Shown: positions 1 through 11,288 of the stretch, one piece after another | Position numbering within the stretch: position 1 is the stretch's first letter | How the letters are laid out: each line of letters opens with the position of its first letter | Assembly (NCBI RefSeq): GCF_010729305.1 | Contig: NZ_AP022574.1 | Location: 1 to 64,000 of the forward strand | Direction of reading: 5' to 3' | Length of the DNA: 64,000 nucleotides | Origin: Mycolicibacterium psychrotolerans | Lineage (GTDB): Bacteria > Actinomycetota > Actinomycetes > Mycobacteriales > Mycobacteriaceae | Notes under the pieces: generated by a model | Database searches by the model: none | Seen by the model: only the letters and a program-made list of their open reading frames with translations | Told to the model about the DNA's origin: nothing | Made by a program: the position numbers and the translations under genes

Positions 1-27
1 TGGGGCACGGCTCCCCGACGTGCCCCA
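1..27. terminator. Perfect inverted repeat at the window edge
   Basis: Bases 1-9 and 19-27 are perfect reverse complements (9-bp arms TGGGGCACG and CGTGCCCCA, 9-nt loop). The hairpin is very GC-rich and is not followed by a T tract, like many actinobacterial terminators. It probably ends a gene lying to the left of the window. It could extend further left, where the sequence is not available. Confidence 0.45.
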
Positions 28-159
28 CTACGTATGCGACGACTGGCGACGGCCACGCCCTTATCCGCCGCCCTGATGGGCGCGGCTCAGGAGCGAGCGG
101 CGAGGACCTCACGGAGCTGCAGGTTCGCCTCGCCACACGTACACAACCGGAGGGACGGC

Positions 160-2717
160 ATGGTGAGCATCATTGATGAGCCGACAGTGGCCGGCGTATC
201 ACGTCCTGGGGTCGCCGGACCCGTCCATGAGGTCTGGCCGTCGCCAGCGAGCACGCGGTGAGCACCGCGGGCGTCATCGAGCCGCCGGTCTTCGACGCTG
301 AGCCGGACTGGCGCTTTCCTCTTCGAGTGGGCTGCCTTCCCGGCATCGATGTCACCACACTTCATGCTGGCCATGGTGACAACGGTGGCGCTGAAGTGCC
401 GCTGCGAGTGATGACGCTCGGCGTGACTGGTCTGAGCTGCGACATCATCGTGGTCCGAGAGTCCGAGCTACGCAGCCTGAGGGAAGCCACAACGGTGTCG
501 GCCAATTTCGTCCTCCTACTTGGCCACGGCGTCCGCGGAATCGACGGCGCGCTGGTTGCCGCGTCGCGGAGCGTCGGAGCCATTGGTTACGCCAGAGCGG
601 ATGTCGCCCTCGATCGCGTCTTCGGCTTCATCCGCGAATTGACCCGTGGAGCCACTATCGAGGATGCGCTGCGCGCCTCGGGTCCCTATGCTCTGGAGGG
701 AAACTCCGACGCGCTGGCCGTTGCGCCGCTCGAAGCGTTTCTGCGAAATGTGGCTGCCACAGCACGTGTCGCCGGGATCGACCTCGATTCTCCCCGACCG
801 TCAGTGCCGGCGTACACCGAGGGACGACCGCGCTCGTCGGATCCTCGCGGTCCAGTGTCGCGGGCCCGGTGCCATGCTGCCGCCGCCGCGCGTCCCACCG
901 ACACGACTCCCCCCCTCGACACTGCACGACCTGGTCGGCAGCACCGAGGCGTACCAACGATGGGTCCGTCAGCCGGGCGGTGCGGCGATCGCGGCGGCAC
1001 TGGCTGGTGATCAATCGGTCATCGAGTCACTCGATCGCCATCACGCCGGTGCCGCCGGCGTCAGCAGGTTCCTGCAAACTGCCCTTCATCGGCGCCACGC
1101 CGACGGCACTCGGCCCCGCATCGGATCCGGCTTCCTCCGAAACCAGCCGATGATGGTGGTGGTCGGCATCGGCCCCCTCGGCCCTACCCGGTTGGTGGCC
1201 GACGTCGCACTCGACGAAACACAACTCGGAGACCCTGGACCGTCCGGTTGGGAACTGGAGATCACGCTGAAGCCGGAGACAGGTGACATCGCTCGGCGAC
1301 CCCTGCACCTCCCGGTCAGCGGCTCGACCGCCGACGCGATGTTTCCGCTCGACATCGAGCCGACGGTTACACAGTGGCGGCCGCCTCACCGTGTGGCACC
1401 GCTCGCGAGCCATCCAGAGCGCCGTGTTGTCCGGACCTGTCCTCGACAGCGACACCGATTCACAAGCAGGGCAACAACTCAGTCTCATCGTCGATGGCGA
1501 ATTCCACCCGATGGCGGGGCTCGATACGCACTCCGCCGGCGGAGCCACCGTCGAACTCGACGCCAAGCCGGCTGTCTACTCCAGTTCCGGGGACTTTCTC
1601 ATCGAGCCACGCGAAGAGGAAATGCGCAACGCCAGCAGTCGCATCGCCACCAAACTCGGGGAGATGGCTGTCGAACTCGACGAGGTTGCCGACCTGAACG
1701 ATCCGCGCGCCCGTACGCTTCTCGAATACCTGGCGGTGCAGGGCTTCCTGCTGCTGCGAGCGATGTTCCCCAACCAACAGCAACGCGATGCGGTCAGACG
1801 AGAAGTTCCTCCAGGCCATCCGCCTCAGCGACGCTGCTCCGGAACTCCCCTACGAGTTCATCTACGACTTGCCGAGTCCCTCCGAGGACTTCACCCTGTG
1901 CACGGAATGGACCGACGGCATCAGCACCGGCGTCTGCCCACGGTGCCATCTCACCGACGCCGTCAACGGCGGAACCCTGTGCCCGTTGGGCTTCTGGGGA
2001 TTGAGCAAGGTGATCGAACGGCACAACGCGGTAGGCAACGCGGAGCGGCAAGCACAAGCGCGACTGCGCCGAGGCGACATCGCCGGACGCACACCGGTTC
2101 CACTGAAACGAGCAGCGGTAGCACTCAGTGTCAAGGCCGACCGGGCGCCGAGGGGCGCCCCGGAGACCTACATTCCACCGTCGCGCAGGATCTCCCAGGC
2201 CCTGGAGGATGCGGGGCTTCCGTTCGACGGACCCATCACCGATTGGAAAGCCTGGCGGACTGTCATCACCGGACATCAACCTGACCTGCTCATCGTGCTG
2301 GGCCACGCACGATTCGACGACCGTCGCGGCGAATGGAGCATGCAGATCGGAGCCGACAGCGATCTGCATCTGACGCAGATCGAGGAGGGATGCGTCGATA
2401 CCACGTCAGATAATCCCGGTCCGGTGGTCTTCCTGTTCGGATGCCTGACGGCGTCCGAGGGAGCCGAACAGGCAACCTTTGCCCGAATGTTCCGTGAGCA
2501 CCGAGCATCTGTGGTCGTCGGGACGACGTCAACGGTGCTCGGCCGGCAGGCCGGTCCGGTCGCTGCCCAACTCGTCGCCGCGGTCAAATCCGCTGCAGGT
2601 CTTCAGCCGCTCGGCGAACTGTTGCGGCGGGCACGCGCGAGCGGGCTCGCCGAGGGGTCGCTGATGGCCATGGCGCTCAACGCCTTCGGGGACGCCGATT
2701 ATCGCCTCACCGTCTGA
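160..2717 (+). CDS. Tandem CHAT-domain (caspase-like) protease, frameshifted
   Basis: CHAT domains are caspase-fold cysteine peptidases found with STAND NTPases in bacterial conflict systems. The C-terminal part (from about 1788) has the CHAT dyad: His in VLGHARFDD and Cys in VVFLFGCLT. The N-terminal part has a related LLLGHGVRG segment but no matching Cys, so it looks like an inactive CHAT copy. I chose ATG 160 because GGAGGG stands just upstream. The frame changes near 257, 823, 873, 1380 and 1785, and several of these changes are mended by restoring one G or C to a short run. The protein would be about 850 aa. The MBL-fold gene follows 11 nt after the stop. Either the sequence has homopolymer errors or this is a recent pseudogene. 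The CHAT assignment is strong only for the C-terminal part. Confidence 0.6.
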
Positions 2718-2728
2718 GAGGAACCGAG

Positions 2729-3820
2729 ATGTTCTCTGTCGAAATGCTGCCGGCCGGTCACGGTGACTGCTTGTGGATCGAATACGGCGATCCCGTGCGC
2801 CGCGTACTCGTCGACGGTGGCCCCTACTACAGCTACAAGCATCTGCGGGCCAGGATCGAACGGCTCGATCCGACAGACCGACATTTCGAACTGCTGATCA
2901 TCACCCATGTCGATGCAGACCACATCGAGGGATCTTGCGGCTCCTGCAGGAAAGGCATCTGGGTGTGACCTTCGACGACGTGTGGTTCAACGGCACGCGC
3001 CAGATCAACGCCGCTTTGGATGACGGTGACCTGCTCGACGAACGGCAGGGCGAATACCTCCAGGCAGTGCTCACCCACTCCGGACAGCGGTGGAATGGCG
3101 CCTTCGACGGCGAAGCCATCTTCGTCCCCAGATGGCGAGTTGCCGACAGCCACTCTGGCCGGCGGGGCCCGCGTGCATGTTGTGTCGCCGACAGGCAGCG
3201 AATTGAAAGCCCTCGGCGCGCGGTGGGTCGACATCGTCGCCAAGGAGGGATTCGCCACCGGAGACACGGACACGGCGCTGACCAAGCTGGCTGAGCAGAA
3301 GCGCCTTCAACCGGTCGACACCTTGGGCGACGAGCCGGCTCCGGACGTCCTCGGCGAGTCCGACGACCCTCCGGGGAGCGATTCGTCTGTCGCCAACGGC
3401 AGCAGCATCGCGGTCATCCTGGACTACGACGGTCACCGCATCTTGCTTTCCGGTGACGCGTTCCCCGGCGTCCTGGTGGACGCGCGGGTCGTTACCCCGG
3501 CGGCACACCGGTCGATGTGGCGTTGTTCGCTGCCGCATCACGGGAGCATCCGGAACATGACCGACGAAATGATCGAAGCCGTTGCCTGTGAGCGGTTCGC
3601 GATCTCCAGTAACGGCAAGTACTTCGGTCATCCCAACGCCCGCGCGATCGATACCCTGCTCAATGCGCTGCCCGCCGACTGCGATCCGCAATTGTGGTTC
3701 AACTACCTTTCCGAGCAGACCAAGCCCTGGTGTGATCCGCAGCGACAGGAAGCGAAGAAGTACACGGCCAAGCACCCTTCCGATGAAGGCGATCACGGGA
3801 TCACAGTTGCTATCCATTAG
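2729..3820 (+). CDS. ComEC/Rec2-like metallo-beta-lactamase-fold hydrolase, frameshifted
   Basis: This is an MBL-fold metal-dependent hydrolase of about 360 aa. Metal-ligand motifs are visible: THVDADHIEG (HxxxDH) early, ILLSGDA in the middle and LPHHGS later, the same order as in ComEC-type MBL domains. The start ATG follows GAGAGGAACC. Two compensating frame changes occur: one in the G run at 2929-2931 (one base short) and one in the C run at 3126-3129 (two bases short or one extra). It is the second gene of a unit with the CHAT protease, 11 nt apart. MBL-fold proteins are recurrent partners of CHAT and caspase effectors. The substrate is unknown; a nuclease, a nucleotide hydrolase or a processing role are all possible. 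Confidence 0.6.
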
Positions 3821-3858
3821 GCCTACCGAACGCGCAAGGCATCGGTTCAGCGGCCAGG

Positions 3859-4332
3859 TCATTCCCTGGTGACTCCAGCCGGCCAGATGATCCGCACGTC
3901 GCGGGAAAGGCTGCGGGCGTGCTCCACGATGTCGGCAGTGCCGCCTTCACCGCGTGCGGCCCGGCCGTCCCAGACCGCAACGAGAACATCGCTGAGATCG
4001 GCGATTAGCCGGCCGGCAGCGTGATACGCCGGCGCGCTCGGCGCCGGGAACGTCAGCTCGGTCCTATCGGACGCTGCCGAGAGCAGTTGCCGGTAGCGAG
4101 TCGCATCCGGGCCATGAAACGTCGTCGCGTATCCCGCGGATGGAAGGACAACGTGAAGTTTCCCGCCGGCAGCGAGGACTTCGGTGGCGAAGAGTTGGTC
4201 AGCACCGGCGGCGAGGCAGCTGTATCCGATGAACGAGTCGTACGGGGAAAGCACGTCGCGAATGCCTTGGGTGATGAAGTCGATCGCTGAGGCGGGAAGG
4301 GTTCGGTGGCCGGTGACCCCGATCCGCGTCAT
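3859..4332 (-). CDS. SLOG-family Rossmann-like nucleotide-sensing protein
   Basis: A 157-aa protein beginning MTRIGVTGHR, a typical SLOG first strand and loop. It continues with a G-rich segment (CLAAGADQLFA) and a late DVLVAVWDG strand, as in DUF1273/DUF2493-like Rossmann folds. SLOG domains are thought to bind or process nucleotide-derived ligands in conflict systems. The ATG overlaps the TGA of the upstream caspase gene (ATGA, 4329-4332), so the two are translationally coupled. A sensor-plus-protease pair is the simplest reading. The frame is intact. Fold assignment is fairly sure; the ligand is unknown. Confidence 0.6.
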   Translation of the reverse strand: MTRIGVTGHRTLPASAIDFITQGIRDVLSPYDSFIGYSCLAAGADQLFATEVLAAGGKLHVVLPSAGYATTFHGPDATRYRQLLSAASDRTELTFPAPSAPAYHAAGRLIADLSDVLVAVWDGRAARGEGGTADIVEHARSLSRDVRIIWPAGVTRE

Positions 4333-5292
4333 ATCCGGCCGTTTTTCACCAGCGTCCAGTAGTGCATGCCCATCGGCGTCAACTGGCAGCCGGCGGAATT
4401 CATGGCGGCGTAGTACATGTGCTGCTCGCCGACCGGCTCGAGCAGCAGACAGGCGCGGAACTTCTGCAGGCCGGCAAAAATTTGCTCGTTGGGGTGACGT
4501 TCCTTCTGGTTGCTTGGCTCGTAGGTGGGGTCGAGCTGATAAATATGGTGGGGGGTGGGGAACCATTCGATCATTTTTCGCATGATGTGCAGTGGCACGC
4601 GTGGGTTGCACGTCCGGATGTCGTGCAGCCGGTCGATGTTGGCTTTGATGGTGGGCCGCTGATCCCATGCCCCAAAGGATTCCGACAACGCGGCATACAG
4701 CCCAGCCACGTTGACGTGGCCGAGAACGTCGGCAGCACCTGCGTCGAGCGCGCCCTGCAGGTACACGGAGAACTCACCGCGGGCATCGGCCGTTTCCATC
4801 GAGACCTGATCGCCGCGACTGGCGGTGAGCACCGCCAAACCGGTGCGCAGGTTCGCAAGACCGCTGCCGAGAGCCTCCACAGTGGTCGCCCCGCCCGAGA
4901 AGCAGCAGTCCAGAATCACAGTGACTTCCGATACTGCGCTTGCGTTGATGGTCGCCATGATGTCTGAGAATTGCAGGCCCGGTGTCATGGGTGTGCCGTC
5001 CGAGGTCACCAGCGTGACTCCGCCGCCGGCGGTTTGCGCCCCATGACCGGCGAAGTACAGCAGCGCGAAGTCGACGCCAGGCGAAAGCAGTTGCACGATC
5101 ATCTGCTGCAGGCCCTCGCGGGGGAATCGCCTCGGCCGCGTCGCGCGCCACGGCAAGTCGGCAATCCATATTCGGGCTGCCGTCCTCGTTCCTGGCCAGC
5201 AACGGGTGCAGTGCGGCGGCGTCGTTGGCGCAGCCGTACAGCGGAGCGAAGTTCTCATAGTGATTGATGCCGACCAGTAGCGCTCGCTTCAT
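4329..5292 (-). CDS. Caspase-family (peptidase C14) protein, one frameshift
   Basis: The N-terminus MKRALLVGINHYENF is the usual start of a bacterial caspase/metacaspase p20 domain. The catalytic His lies in LLYFAGHGAQ and the catalytic Cys in VILDCCFSGG. A C-terminal extension of about 130 aa follows (from roughly TIKANIDRL) and may be a partner-binding or effector-associated domain. The start has AGGGGGG upstream. A single frame change sits at the five-G run 5120-5124, which looks one base too long. It is coupled to the SLOG gene downstream and converges with CHAT-MBL, so two caspase-fold proteases face each other. It probably acts in the cytoplasm when activated. Target unknown. Confidence 0.7.
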
Positions 5293-5430
5293 GAAGTGCC
5301 CCCCTGTGGTGCGATGGTGCTTCTTCGATCCTGCCGCGCAGCGGCTTCTTTCGGCAGGTTTTCGACCGCAGGTTCAGCAGACGCCGGGCTAGGCCGACTT
5401 ATGTACCACTCCTCTGGATGATCGCTTCTC

Positions 5431-6105
5431 TCAGTCGATGGAGGTCAGGAGCAGCCGCGAGCCCATGCCGACGGTGTAAGCCAGCCCGTCGGCGTATGCG
5501 TTGTAGAGACGCTGTAGGCAGCGCAATTCCCACAGCGTTTCCAAGGACACCCAGGCAATGTCGCGGGCCTTCTCGATGCTCCAGGAGCTGACCAGATGAG
5601 CGACAGGACTGAGGTGGTCATCGACGGCCTGCTCCAATTCGCAAAGAAATGATCGGCGGATCTCTCCTTCGGCCGCGGCGAGCAAGTCGTTGACTCTGTC
5701 GTAGTCCTCACGCAGCCCTGGACTGGTCGGATTCCGTCCGTGTGCGATGCAGGTGTTGATTACTGCAATCGGCAAGTCGTGTTCGATATGCGCGTTCATG
5801 CCGGCAAGGGCGAATTGGATCGGCAGCACGCCGCGCCGGGCTCGCATCGCGAACAAGGGCTCCCAGGCCGCAGGCGGCCGGTCACCGGCGTCGTACGCGT
5901 CGAACCACAAGCTGGCGAAGCGGACCGTCATGTCGGACATGAATGCGTCGTCCCGAAAGAATGCACCGGAATCGAGCCGTTCACCGATCTGGCGAGTCAC
6001 TCGCAGGTAGACATCGTTGAAAACATGAGCACCATCAGGGCGCGGCGTCTCAGCAGCGATTTGTTGCATGCGGGCCGCCACCTGGGCCACGGTCGACACC
6101 GTCAT
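5431..6105 (-). CDS. DUF5995 family protein
   Basis: A 224-aa soluble protein of a helical actinobacterial family (DUF5995). Recognisable segments are a central FALAGMNAHIEHDLP stretch and a conserved C-terminal Trp- and Leu-rich helix region. The His-containing NAHIEHD motif suggests metal binding, but no activity is established. The frame is intact, unlike most neighbours. It sits alone on the reverse strand between the caspase gene and the lipoprotein gene and may not belong to the conflict system. Start ATG 6105 has only a weak ribosome-binding site. Confidence 0.55.
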   Translation of the reverse strand: MTVSTVAQVAARMQQIAAETPRPDGAHVFNDVYLRVTRQIGERLDSGAFFRDDAFMSDMTVRFASLWFDAYDAGDRPPAAWEPLFAMRARRGVLPIQFALAGMNAHIEHDLPIAVINTCIAHGRNPTSPGLREDYDRVNDLLAAAEGEIRRSFLCELEQAVDDHLSPVAHLVSSWSIEKARDIAWVSLETLWELRCLQRLYNAYADGLAYTVGMGSRLLLTSID

Positions 6106-6278
6106 GTCTTGATCACAGCAGATTTGCGCATCGCTCGCAGACGTTGGGCACTAAGCGCTCTTCCTTACTGCACTGGCCGGTACTGACACAGAGATGTCGA
6201 ACCTTCAAGAAGACTCCAAGCCTGGATCACAAAGATAGTTCACACCGATGAGCCAGAACCGCAAGAAGGGCGCCTGTG

Positions 6279-6710
6279 ATGAGACTCCGCGCACTCCCCC
6301 GCTTCGTCCTGCTGATGACTGTGCCTGCTTGCGGCCTGACCGCTTGTGGGGCCCGCGGAGTGCAAGCTGAGAACTTTGTCCGGGCATTGGCACACGAGAT
6401 AAGCGCTGTGGACGGGTCGCTGGACGAGCGTGCCGTAACGACGCGGATCAACGGCATGTACTCGCAGCTCGGAAACACGAGTGATGAGAAGAAGGAGATC
6501 CTCCTCGAAACTGCATGCCAGGCGAAGGATCGGTGGGACCTCTCGCACGTCAGCTCCCTGGACGATGCCGCGAACTGGGTGGCCGGTAGAAGCGGGGCAC
6601 CGGCAGTCAAGGCTCGTCTGCTCCTTTGGGATCTGAACGAGCTACAGAACGAGCCCACGCTGGCTGGAACCGGATCGCTCACCATAGATGCGGTGTGCGC
6701 CGCGGCCTGA
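6279..6710 (+). CDS. Putative secreted lipoprotein
   Basis: About 143 aa. A basic, hydrophobic N-terminus (MRLRALPRFVLLMTV) leads to LTAC, a lipobox-like site, so the mature protein would be lipid-anchored on the outer face of the membrane. The mature part is mostly helical and has no domain I recognise. ATG 6279 is preceded by AAGAAGGG; a GTG lies directly before it at 6276 and is an alternative. It is divergent from the DUF5995 gene and 264 bp upstream of the first TIR gene. An envelope-located partner for the TIR-WD40 protein is possible but not shown. Confidence 0.5.
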   Translation: MRLRALPRFVLLMTVPACGLTACGARGVQAENFVRALAHEISAVDGSLDERAVTTRINGMYSQLGNTSDEKKEILLETACQAKDRWDLSHVSSLDDAANWVAGRSGAPAVKARLLLWDLNELQNEPTLAGTGSLTIDAVCAAA

Positions 6711-6776
6711 GTAGAACGGGCAAAATTTCTCCGTCTATCGGACGGCGACGTTCGAAGTCCTTCAACTCCTTCGCAT

Positions 6777-6971
6777 GAATGGATCCGCCATGCCTTGCGG
6801 CACATCGATTGCGCCGAGAAGGCCACGTCCGTGCGCCTCTCCCGCGAATGCCAATCGCTGGTGCACGTCGGACACGCGGATTATTCTCGTGTGGCGGCAT
6901 ACCACGGGGGGAAGACGCACATGCAGACAGGTCAGCGCAGGGATCGGCGCGACAGTCGACGCGGCAAGTGA
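6777..6971 (+). CDS. Possible small ORF coupled to TIR gene 1 (start not visible)
   Basis: A frame running from about 6777 to a TGA at 6969-6971 has coding-like third-position GC and ends 3 nt before the ATG of the TIR gene. Its last residues are basic (RRDRRDSRRGK). No start codon is visible in frame. Adding one G in ATGAATGG near 6776 would join it to an upstream open stretch beginning near 6715, but that stretch lacks a start too. It may be a short regulatory or antitoxin-like protein, or simply leader sequence. Low confidence. Confidence 0.25.
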   Translation, partial: EWIRHALRHIDCAEKATSVRLSRECQSLVHVGHADYSRVAAYHGGKTHMQTGQRRDRRDSRRGK

Positions 6972-6974
6972 ACG

Positions 6975-9900
6975 ATGCCTCGCATCTTCCTGAGCCACTC
7001 GCGTCGTGATAATCGGCAGGCGATTGCCCTGCGGCAGTGGCTCATCGAGCAGAACCCTCCGCTAGCCGAAGAAATCTACCTCGACCTCGACGCCGACACG
7101 GGGATTCAGGGTGGTCAGCGGTGGAAGGAGGCGTTGCGTCAGGCCAGCAGCCGCTGCGAGGCGGTGATATGCCTACTGTCCCCGAATGGGAGGACTCGCC
7201 GGAGTGCCGGACCGAGTACCGATTCGCTGAGTACCTGAACAAGCGCATCTTCACTGTGCTGATCGCACCTCTCGCCGGCGATGACCCCACCCGGGAATGG
7301 CAACAGATCGACCTGTGCAGCGCCGGCTCCGTCACCAACATCGCGGTGGACGACGGCGGATTCGTGAACTTCTCGTCGGAGGGTCTTCACCGGCTGCGCC
7401 AAGGCATCATCGGATCCGGCATTGCGGCCGACTCCTTCGGGTGGCCCCGCCGACGACCCGCGGCGCGCCGTATCGCGGCTGGGAACCGCTCGAGGCCGCC
7501 GACGCGGCGATCTTCTTCGGGCGCGACGCCGAGATACTCCGGGGGCTGGACGCACTGCGGCGTATGCGCCGCACCAAGGTGGAGACCGTTTTCGCGATTC
7601 TGGGTCCGTCCGGCACCGGGAAGTCGTCCTTTCTGCGCGCCGGTCTCTTACCCCGAGTGATCCGTGACGACCGCGAGTTCGTCGTGCTCGACATCGTGCG
7701 ACCTCAATCCAGCGTTCTGACCGGAGACACCGGTCTGGCCCGCGCCATCCACGCAGCACGGTCGCGATTGGATCTAACCGACCCGACCCTCGGGGCGATC
7801 AAGCAGGCGTGTACCGCAGCAGGCGTAGGCGCGCTCGAAGCACTGCTCCGCGAGATCCAACACGCAGCGAGCGCCAGACTGCTCGTCGAAAAAGGGGAAC
7901 TGCCACTTCCCACCGTGGTGCTGCCCGTTGATCAGGCTGAGGAATTGTTCAGCGTCGACGCCGGTCCCGAGGCACAACGATTCTTGGACTTGATCGCTGC
8001 ACTCGGTACCGCAAGCGGCGACGCCACCAACGGCGGTGGCCTCGGACTGATCGTGGCGCTGACGATCCGCACCGACCGCTACGTTGCTCTGCAGACCGCG
8101 CCTCAGCTCAGCGCGCTGCACACCATCGTATTCGATGAGCTCAAACCGATGCCGCGCACGCAATTCAAAGAGGTGATCACCGGGCCGGCAGAACGAGCGA
8201 CTCAAGGCGGCTATCCCCTGCTTATCGATGAAGCTCTGGTCAATCAGCTACTCGAGGACTGCACCGAAGGCGCCGACACGCTGCCGCTGCTGGCGCTCAC
8301 GCTCGCTCGTCTCTACGAAGACTATGCCGACACGGGAGCCGGCAACGCCACGGTCCGAACACTGACACTGGCGCACTACGAGTCGATGGGTGGGATGCGT
8401 AGCGTCGTGGGCTCTGAGATCGACAAGCTGCTGTCCGGGGATAGCCGTACCCGAGCTGCTGAATATCGTTCTTTGCGTTCAGCATTCGTACCCTGGTTGA
8501 CGACGGTGAACCCGGAGAACGATCAACCGGTTCGACGCTTGGCGCGGTGGGCGGACCTACCAGAAGACAGCCGGCCGCTCATCGAGAAGTTCGTCAGAGC
8601 CCGCCTGCTGATGCGCGACGATCGCGCGGGTGAGATCACCGTTGAAGTGGCCCTGGAAAGTCTGCTGCGTCAATGGGACGAACTGGCGGTGTGGTTGTCG
8701 GACGCCCGCGAACAACTCAAGGCTGCCGACTCTCTGGGAACTGCTGCCCATGCTTGGCGCAGCAACGACCGTGACGACGCCTGGCTGCTGCAGGGAACTC
8801 GACTCGCCGAAGCCCAGACCCTCGCCCGCGACAGTAATTTTCGCGAGCGCCTTTCGGGTATCCGCGACTACCTCGATGCCTCGCAGGAACGTGAGGACAA
8901 GGACGAGGAAGCTCAGAGGCGACTGCGGGAAGCGAAAGTCTTGGCCGCCCAGAAGTTGGCTGCTACTGAAGCGGCGGCGCGCGAGCAAGCACAGGCCCAT
9001 GCCGCGGTGTTACGGAAGCGTTCGCGTGTGCTGCGTGCCGTGCTGGCGATCACGCTGGTCGTGGCCATCGTCGCGGCTGCCGGGTTCTTCGCAGCCGTTT
9101 CGGCCTCGCACCGCGCGAACTCGGCGACCCACGACGCGGTAGCGCTACGACTCACTGCTGAGGGGCAAGCCATCCTCGCTGGGATCAGCCCCGGTGGAGA
9201 CACCCGGGCGTTGCAGGAAATCCTTGCCGCACCGAGGGTCTCGCCGGCCGCCGACCAGAGCGCACAACTGCTGGCGATCACCTCCCGGAGCGACACCGAC
9301 AAGATCATCGAGCAGAATGCCGAAGTCACCAGTGCGGCCTTCGATCCGACCGGCGACCGCCTTGTCACGGGCAGCGCTGACTCGACCGTGCGACTGTGGG
9401 ATGCCCACACGGGCCGACTCATCGAAGAACCGCTCACCGGCCACACCGCCGCTATCCGCAGTGTCGCATTCAGCCCAGACGGTCACCGCATCGCCTCCGG
9501 GGGTGACGACCACACACTCCGCATCTGGAATGCCGACACCGGCACACCAGTCGGGCGCCCGTTGAGTGGCCACACCGACGCGGTCCGCAGTGTCGCTTTC
9601 AGTCCAGACGGTCACCGGATCGCTTCTGGAAGCCAGGACGCGACGGTTCGGGTGTGGAACGCCGACAATGGCGAACCGATCGGTGCTCCCCTCGCTCGAC
9701 ACAGTGATTCAGTGTGGAGCGTCGGGTACAACAATGACGGAAGCCTACTCGCCTCCGCCAGCGGCGATGGCACGATCAGGCTGTGGGACAGCACTTCACG
9801 CTCCCCCATCGGTGAGCCGCTCAGAGGACACGACGGGGCTGTGCGATCCGTGGCGTTCAGCCCCGATGGGCGCCGCCTGGTCTCGGGCAGCGCCGACAGA

Positions 9901-11214
9901 ACGATTCGTTTGTGGAACGTCGCGGACAGGCAACAGATAGGCACGCCGCTCGTGGGTCACACTGACATCGTCCGGTCGGTGGCATTCAGTCCCGATGGTC
10001 ACCGCATCGTCTCCGCCAGCCGTGACAAGACGGTTCGGCTATGGAACGCCGATGATGGGACCGCAATCGCCGGCCCGTTGACGGGTCACGTCGAACCCGT
10101 CTCCAGTGCCGCGTTCGACCGAACCGGCGAGCGCATCGTGTCAGCCAGTGATGACCGCAGCTTCCGTATCTGGACAAGCTACCCCGATGCGCCTGTCGGG
10201 ATGGCGCTCACCGGCCACAGCGGTCCCGTCCGCAGCGTGGCACTGAGCACTGACGGCCGCCGGGTGGCCTCCGGCGGCGACGACCGAACCGTGCGGGTGT
10301 GGGACGCCGACAGCGGAAAACAGATCGGGAGACCCCTCCATGGCCACACCGATGCAGTCAACACGGTGGCATTCAGCCCAGACGGGCACCGCATCGCCTC
10401 AGGCGCCGGCACCGGCGACGAAACCGTGCGCATCTGGAACGCTGACACAGGGCAACTGATCGGCAAACCTCTGGCGGGCCACACCGATGCCGTGTACAGC
10501 GTGGCGTTCAGCCCAGACGGCCACCGCCTGGTCTCCGGCGGCGCCGACCACACGCTCCTTCTGTGGAACGCCGACACTGGGCAGCGTATCGGTGATCCGC
10601 TTGTCGGGCACGAAAGTGTCGTCCGGAGTGTGGCATTCAGCCCCGACGGCAAGCACATCGCGTCCGGCGGTGATGACGGTACCGTGCGGGTTTGGGACGC
10701 CGACAACGGTGAACCGATCGGCCCGCCGCTGCGCCATGACGACATCGTTCGCAGCGTGGCGTTCAGCCCTGACGGGCACCACATCGTGTCCGCCGGATTC
10801 GACAAGGTGCTGCGTTTCTGGGATACCGACTCACATGATCCCGTCGGCACGATGCGCACCACCGACTGGATCTTCAGCATCGCATACGGACCCAGTGACG
10901 ACCGTCTCGTGACGGGCAGCGTCGACCACGGTGTGCGATTCTGGAACAACGACTCCGGCGAGCCGATGGGACCTCCCGTCGTAGCACCTGACGAGGTTTA
11001 CAGTGTCGCATTCAGCGCCGACGGACAGCGCATTGCCTCCGGCGGCAAAGATGCGACCGTATGGGTGTGGCCGGGACCGGCAGCCTGGCCGGAATTGTTG
11101 TGCAGCAAACTGACTGCCAATCCCAGCCACCACCAGTGGGATGACTGGGTGTCTCGCGACATCGACTACGAGCCGGTCTGCCACGACCTTCCTGTGGCCT
11201 CAGACGACCATTGA
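6975..11214 (+). CDS. TIR-nSTAND-transmembrane-WD40 protein 1, two frameshifts
   Basis: Layout, about 1,410 aa: N-terminal TIR domain (MPRIFLSHSRRDN) with an ECRTEY signature, a likely NADase or assembly domain; an nSTAND NTPase with Walker A GPSGTGKSS and Walker B VLPVDQAEELF; a basic coiled stretch; one membrane helix (near VLAITLVVAIVAAAGF); then about fourteen WD40 repeats from 9310. Many repeats share a near-identical core (VRSVAFSPDGHRIASG). Frames break at the C runs 7180-7183 and 7445-7448; one extra C at each restores alignment with the intact paralogue at 16201-20526. STAND proteins of this kind sense a trigger through the repeats, oligomerise and activate the effector. The C-terminal end after the repeats is also shared with the paralogue. 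Confidence 0.75.
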
Positions 11215-11272
11215 TTGGCGCAGTGGGCGCTGTCAACTGTCACCCCACCGGTCATTGTTGAAGGTAGCGGCC

Positions 11273-11288
11273 GCAGGATATGTCCTGC
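11273..11288. terminator. Short hairpin after the TIR-WD40 gene
   Basis: GCAGGA-TATG-TCCTGC forms a 6-bp stem with a 4-nt loop, framed by GGCC on both sides. It lies 58 nt after the stop of TIR protein 1 and has no T tract. It may be a weak terminator. Confidence 0.3.

Noticed and set aside
9310..11080. Repeated DNA as a possible CRISPR or tandem-repeat array
   Set aside because: The repeats are in-frame WD40 blades of about 129 bp within a coding sequence.
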